A stretch of 64,000 bases of DNA, from positions 15,572,127 to 15,636,126 of the forward strand of contig CM026422.1 in assembly GCA_014871385.1 (NCBI GenBank), given 5' to 3'. Origin of the DNA: Ceratodon purpureus. Taxonomy: Eukaryota > Streptophyta > Bryopsida > Pseudoditrichales > Ditrichaceae. The notes under the pieces were generated by a model. It did no database searches. It was not told where the DNA came from and worked only from the letters and a program-made list of their open reading frames with translations. Of the stretch, positions 58,355-64,000 are shown piece by piece (within the stretch, counting starts at the first letter, position 1; the number at the start of each line of letters is the position of its first letter). The position numbers were made by a program, and so were the translations under genes.

Positions 58355-61300
58355 ATGGAGAGGTAAGCGTCAATATTGTTGAAATATCTCGTTAAGTTAT
58401 TACGTTATCTTTAGTCAAGTGGACGTGATATACCTTTTTTGTTATTCCAGGAAATGTTCCGTGTTGTTGACTTTTGTGGTTTTTTGATTTTGTGATAGGT
58501 ACAAGGTTATGAGGCAGTTGGGTGATGGGACTTATGGAAGTGTCTGGAAGGCGATTAATAATGACACCAACGAGGTCGTGGCAATCAAGAAGATGAAGAG
58601 AAAGTTCTACTCGTGGGATGAGTGCATGAATTTGAGAGAAGTTAAGGTTAGTCATGCGTTGTGGGCGCTCAACATAAACAGTTCTACAGCCTGTTTGGGC
58701 TTGAAAAATTGATTGAAGATTATTGTTAAGATTTTGGTCAGAATGCTACTCAAAAGTGATTCACTCTGAAGATATTACTTGCAAGGATTTTAATGCCCGT
58801 GTTATTTTGGCAGTCTTTGAGGAAGCTTAACCATCCCAACATTGTGAAGCTGAAGGAGGTCATCAGAGAGAACGATGAACTCTTTTTTGTTTTTGAGTAC
58901 ATGGTAAGCTGGTCATCATATGTCTTTAATTTTATACACTGTGGTTGTATGCTCTTATTGTTGTCCTGGAGAATCCGACGTGTGATAGTTAAACGGATTT
59001 GGATATTTCTTTCCCTCTTGTGCAGGAATACAACTTATACCAGCTTATAAAAGATAAGGATAAACCTTTTTCTGAAGCGAAAGTGCGGAATTGGGCCTTT
59101 CAAATTTTGCAAGCGTTAGAGTACATGCACAAGCATGGTTATTTTCACAGGGATTTAAAACCAGGTATTTAAGTAGTACCATGGTTTAGATGTTCTGATA
59201 AATTGAAATGATAATAATTAAATTGAAGACCTGATAATTTCCATAATATGTTTAAATTACTTGTATCTAAAATCTTTTCCACCTTGTTTTTTGCAGAGAA
59301 TCTGTTGGTTACGAAGGATGTGATCAAGGTTGCCGATTTTGGGCTGGCAAGGGAAGTGCGCTCGTGCCCACCATACACGGACTATGTCTCTACTCGTTGG
59401 TATGATCCGTTTGTCAAATCTTTCATAGCATTTGGATATGGTCATGTGCATCATTGTCGTTCTGTAGCCTGAAATGGTGTTTAATTCCACTGCTTTTGGG
59501 TTAACAGGTATCGGGCTCCTGAAGTGCTCTTGCAGTCTCCAACTTATTGTGCCGCTATAGGTATGTAGCAAAATTTTCCTTTAGTATGCTTCTGTCGATG
59601 AGGTTAGCTTGTATTCAGCTAGTGTACTCGTTTTGCACTTGTATTACCTTGAGGGTACGATGAAGTCTACGTCAACGTGATATTAATTTTTTCATACCTT
59701 TGAGGTTTAGTTTTAAGGGCTGGCTTCAGTCTGTCACATGCTGGGGTACTTACTTGAAATATGTTCAGATGTGTGGGCCGTGGGAGCAATAATGGCAGAG
59801 CTCTTCACCCTTCGCCCACTTTTTCCTGGTGCAAGGTAGGGTTCTGGAGATTTAAACCCTTTTCGCTTTTTTATTTTCTAAGTTAGACATATTTTCAAAT
59901 TTTGCAGTAAAATCTGATAGCCACTTCAAATAATGTGAAATTCTGTTCTGAGTTTCTGTTTTGTATAGTTCGTGAATATAACTTATATAAGAAGTCGACA
60001 CTCGCAAACAGTGGTCATGAAAATCTCTTGTAACCCATCATGATGTAATGTTACAAATTTGGTGTCAAACCTTCCAAAAGCTTGTAGTCTCTTTTCATAG
60101 TATCCCATTAACTTTTTTGACGATTATTTACTTCTAATAATCTAATGTATTAATTTCCTTTTTGGCCACAGTGAGGTGGACGAAATTTACCGAATCTGTG
60201 CTGTGATTGGGTCTCCTAGCCATCATACATGGTCGGATGGAATGAAGCTGGCAGCATCTTTAAACTTCCAGTTTCCGCAGGTATTAATCTGAACATATGA
60301 CGTATCCTCTGCTGTGCAGTTCTGCTCCGCTGACATGCTATACATGTTTGTTGAATTGGTTGCAGTTTTTGAGAGTTCGTCTTACTTACAGGACTATCTT
60401 GAGTCTATAGATGCTTTGATTAGGTTTGTATTGCTTCATTGAATTCGTATTTTGAGTAAGAAACATTAGAAACCATTTTTTTTTCGTTTAGATTGTTTGA
60501 TGAACTGATTACAGTTTGTCTGCTCATGCTGCAGCTTTCATCAACTCACCTGTCGCAGTTGATTCCGAATGCCAGTCCTGAGGCAATTGATCTAATTTCT
60601 GTAAGTGCATCTGTTTTCATGTTTGATATCTGTAATGTTCGTGTAATATTACCGTTAATATATCATAGTCAATTTATTGCTATTGTTAAATATAACCTAA
60701 TAAGTTTTTGGTTCTGAGCCGAGACTTTGAGTGGATACGAAATAGCTGACTCGGAATTGATAACAAGCCATAATTGTTAAAAATGGTTTTTGAAGGTTAA
60801 TGTTGGCGTTTTGAGGGCTAACCTAAGCGTTTAATCTTCATAATTTATCTCTCACGAACTGTTTTTTATCGCAGTCTATGTGCGTCTGGGATCCTACTAA
60901 AAGGCCGACGGCATCACAGGCATTGCAACATCCTTTCTTTCAGGTGATTGTTGACCGTGTTATCTTCTTCGTACATTCATGTATAGTTCATTGTGAGGTT
61001 TTGTGTTTATATAGTTACAAATCTTAGCCAAATATTTTTATTTGCTATCGGTTTAAGTATCGCAATTGATTCTGATAACACGTTTCTTTGACAGGTTCAC
61101 AAGCGTGTGCCATTACCTACCCCTGGATGTGAGTTGGTACAGCCCAAGTCATTCATACCTACAGGTGTGTTCTCATAACATTTGGTGACTAGTCACTTGC
61201 ATCAAATTCTAGTGCAAAGTTCTTTTCTTGTCGTATACAATTTAGAATGGAGTTTCCTGGTTGCGAAGGTTTTCAATGTGGTTGTCTTCAATTTCTGTGT

Positions 61301-62209
61301 CATTGTTCAGATTAGTGAATGCTAATTTGTGTCGCCAAGTTTAGCTGGTCTTATGTATGTATGTTGTGTTGGTTTCAGAAGTTTACACGTTCTTTAATAA
61401 CTGACCTTTTTTTTTTTTTTTTTTTTGGAAAATATCAGTGATCAAGGCAAACTCAATGGCGAATAAGGAGTTTGAAGGTCACGCAGGTAGACACTTCCTT
61501 TAATTATTATGTTACTTGCATTGGTCAGCTTAGTGTGAAACAGGTTGATAAAGAGCAAGTACCAATGACGAATTCATTCACTCAATTTGTATTGATGTTT
61601 GATTACAGGGTTAAAGCGTGGAAATGCGCTTTGGACAAAGCAGGGCAATTCAATCCCATACGCAAACGGTAAAGCGAGGCCAGCTGTTAATCGACCTTCT
61701 ATTACTCCAGGTACTGTGGTGATGATTAGAGATTCTGTGAAAGTAGTCCAGGTTATCTTCGTGATGATGTTATTTCCATGTAGTTATACCAATCCGTTTT
61801 GTGTGTTCTGTTGGCAGTTGGCCCACCATTAACTCTTGGCCGCGGCTCAGCGACCCCAGCTGTCAAACCTACAATGGCAGCTCTTCCAACTCGGTGCGTA
61901 CATGTGCCTCACTCGTGAATAGTGGTTAGTGTGAGGGATTTTGTATATAACTCCAAAGTAGTCCCGACTTCTGAAAGTAGGTATTGTTAAATTATTTGTG
62001 CATTATGTTTCTCACGGTAGCAGGTTAATTGTTTTGATTACAGATGCTACGTTCATCCTGCGATCTTATCCTCCACCGCGCCATACGCCAGACCCCAGAT
62101 GCCAGGTGGAGATACTTATCAGCAGGCTTTTCATGCATTGCCTGTGGTTACCGCAAACCATCGGCGTGGCTATAATATGAGAAGTTCCTACAACGCGACA
62201 GTTGCATGA
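58355..62209 (+). CDS. MHK: CMGC Ser/Thr kinase of the MAK/ICK/MOK (plant MHK) type
   Basis: Protein kinase related to MAK/ICK/MOK, the kinases that control cilium length in animals and algae, and to Arabidopsis MHK. Exons: 58355-58362, 58499-58646, 58814-58903, 59026-59164, 59297-59399, 59508-59560, 59769-59835, 60172-60280, 60535-60600, 60875-60943, 61095-61167, 61439-61486, 61609-61710, 61818-61893, 62044-62209, giving about 438 residues. Gly loop GDGTYGSV at 11-18, ATP Lys33, HRDLKPEN at 123-130, DFG at 142-144, activation loop TDY at 156-158, then WYRAPE. TDY is the MAK/ICK form, whereas I recall TEY for Arabidopsis MHK. After the kinase domain a basic, Pro-rich tail of about 150 residues ends [13 protein letters not shown]. 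The exon 11 border is uncertain: the obvious donor at 61166 gives the wrong phase, and a GGT/GTGTTC donor or one extra C near 61141 would explain it. Activity is expected from intact motifs. Confidence 0.88.
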
Positions 62210-62967
62210 TACGTCGGTATCAAATTCAGCGGTCTTATCGTCAATGCTATCAGAGTGTTTTCACTCTATTGCAGTTGGTTGTGGTATATGTTTCAGGTTG
62301 AGTAAGGATATTGAAGTTGAAAGGGTGGTCGGAGGGTTGGATAGCTGGTGGAACCAATAATATCTATAGGAGGAATCTAATACTGGATCTAGCACATCTG
62401 CTTGCGAGGTCTCATATATCGCGCTTGTAGATGTAAATGTTTGTGTTTTCCTAGTGCCAGGCATGTCGTACGTCAGTGAAATGCAGTAGATTGTTGGAAG
62501 CTATGGATTGCAGGGAAGACTTGAGGGGATTTAGCCATTTCTGTGGAACTTTGTGCGTCATGCACTTCGTTTATCAGAAAATGAATAGAGCTATCCCCCG
62601 TGGGTCGATATAGGTGGATAGGAATGTGGGGGATCATTAGCTGATGATCTCTCTGTTGTGCTGGTATGCTTGGATATGCAGTCCAAAGCTTTCTTTAGTC
62701 TGTTATATCACATGTATAACGTTTTGATGATATAACTATGCATTTAAGTTTTAAATGGTCGAATCTTGCACTTCGTTTGTGTGTTTGCCAGCGTCCATTG
62801 ATCAGGCAGAAAGCGGAATGACCCTTGATCTTGGAAAGATTTTGTTTTATTTTATTTCATTCATTTAAGGCTTTGGTAGTTCCTGTACATTTTGCTGGTA
62901 GAGTCTGATGGATTGATTCATATTCATCATTGACAATAATCAACTAACTTATTGAGGTACTGGCTCG
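62210..62967. other. 3' UTR of the kinase gene and spacer
   Basis: No further coding sequence seen. Likely 3' UTR plus intergenic DNA before the minus-strand kelch-like sequences. Confidence 0.4.
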
Positions 62968-62974
62968 TTAGTCA

Positions 62975-63226
62975 TCATCCATAAGATGTTGCAGTACTGT
63001 CGCGTACTTTCTCCGATAAAGATTGGACATGGTAAATAACATATTCACGGGTGAGAGGGTTAGTCTCGGCAGTACTTGGTTTCCACTCATCTTCTGGAAC
63101 ATCGTAGATCTGTACAAGACTTTGTTGGATACAATATTGGCGAAACAGAAGTTCTTCAAGTTTCCCGAAGACATAATGTGCACAGTCGAAGTAGGTCCAG
63201 GTTTTGTAGTGGGATTTTTGTAACAA
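62975..63226 (-). pseudogene. Short kelch-like fragment
   Basis: The minus-strand frame reads FGKLEELLFRQYCIQQSL and QIYDVPEDEWKPSTAETN and ends STATSYG. The YDxxxxxW pattern is kelch-like. No upstream start codon fits this frame. It sits 118 bp after the stop of the next gene on the same strand, so it may be a decayed copy or an exon of an alternative end. Confidence 0.35.
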
Positions 63227-63343
63227 AAAAATCCACCAAGTTTATAAAGTAAAGTAATATCAAGATGTATTTAATACAAGGACCTCTAAAATAAACATTT
63301 TATTATGTAGAGAATAAAGGCTACATAAAGGCTACATAATTGG

Positions 63344-64000
63344 TTACTTAAGTGTACCAGGAAGAAGGAAGTTCATTTGCTTCCCCATCAATGAATACTC
63401 CTCTTCCTCCCTTAATTCTCTGAAAGGAAGTTGAGGCCACTCAAAATTGGTCTTCTTTGTTTCTACATCAAAAATAACAATATTTCTTGATGAATTGGTG
63501 ACAAGCATGAGGGACTTATTGAAACCAATAACATATATTTGGAGCCAATTAAAATTTCGATTGACATCTATATCAAAATTTCTCTTAATTTGCATTGTTG
63601 TCCATGTCAACAATACCTTCGTCGATTGACTTTGAAGATCAATTTCATGCACTTCAAATACGTCATTTTGTGACACACGCAAATATGAAAGAAAAAGACG
63701 CTCACCGCTTACAATGAATTGTTCATTTCTGTACTCACTGTAATCAAGTTCGACAAAGTAACCCTCGGCAAAATGCAATCTTTCCCAAATATCTGCAACA
63801 TAGTTGTACCTCCATAATTCATAGTGTCCCTTGAACAATCGGTTTGCAACAGAAGCGAAACATAGAACGTATAGAAAATTTTGAAACACAATACTTTGAA
63901 TGCTTATAATAGTATTCATTTCAAGTTTGCTTGAGGTCTTCCACTCCTTAGTTATGGAATCATATATGTCTACTAAAGGACTTTTCCAAAATTGTTCCAT
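63344..64000 (-). CDS. Kelch-repeat (F-box-like) protein, C-terminal part, runs off the window
   Basis: 218 codons open on the minus strand from the window edge to the TAA at 63344-63346 (ending NFLLPGTLK). Visible kelch-type blades: VDIYDSITKEWKTSS, YELWRYNYVADIWERL, then FEVHEIDLQSQ, and NIVIFDVETKKTNFEW. Plant F-box/kelch proteins serve as substrate receptors of SCF ubiquitin ligases. The F-box itself would be upstream, outside the window, so that role is inferred. The ATG at 63998-64000 may be internal. Confidence 0.65.
   Translation of the reverse strand: MEQFWKSPLVDIYDSITKEWKTSSKLEMNTIISIQSIVFQNFLYVLCFASVANRLFKGHYELWRYNYVADIWERLHFAEGYFVELDYSEYRNEQFIVSGERLFLSYLRVSQNDVFEVHEIDLQSQSTKVLLTWTTMQIKRNFDIDVNRNFNWLQIYVIGFNKSLMLVTNSSRNIVIFDVETKKTNFEWPQLPFRELREEEEYSLMGKQMNFLLPGTLK

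Overview
This window is eukaryotic nuclear DNA from a land plant. Its three well-preserved genes are split by many short GT-AG introns and encode plant-type proteins: a PUX7-like UBX protein, a UPL6-like HECT E3 ligase and a MAK/ICK/MHK-type kinase. A bryophyte, most likely a moss, is my inference from gene structure and repeat content; the sequence does not prove it.

Layout. 1-1.7 kb: decayed ORF of unknown function. 2.2-2.8 kb: a MITE-like element with an internal minisatellite. 4.0-8.6 kb (minus): complete ten-exon PUX7-like gene. 10.3-31.6 kb: nested transposons. 31.6-35.1 kb: AT-rich spacer with small repeats. 35.6-46.9 kb (plus): complete 26-exon UPL6-like gene. 47-55.7 kb: AT-rich spacer with minisatellites. 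58.4-62.2 kb (plus): kinase gene with a long leader region. 63.0-64.0 kb (minus): the C-terminal end of a kelch/F-box-like gene running off the window.

The most unusual part is a three-level nest. An old Ty1/copia retrotransposon (minus strand) is cut inside its integrase region by an 18.8 kb element with 35-bp imperfect terminal inverted repeats (11014-29794). That element carries an unknown gene, a coiled-coil/RING-like gene and a large gene with RNase H/DDE-like features. It is itself cut, inside a GC-rich repeat array, by a 7.56 kb DNA transposon (16970-24531). The inner transposon has bipartite inverted repeats, a perfect 8-bp target duplication, an intact 1501-residue transposase-like ORF and a second small gene. 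The copia copy is heavily broken, the middle element has scattered nonsense and frameshift mutations, and the inner element is intact, so the nest is a relative time series. The nonsense codons of the middle element are all TAG or TGA, as expected from C-to-T decay at methylated CHG and CG sites.

The three host genes are unrelated neighbours. PUX7 and UPL6 both act in ubiquitin/Cdc48 protein turnover, but nothing in the sequence indicates co-regulation.
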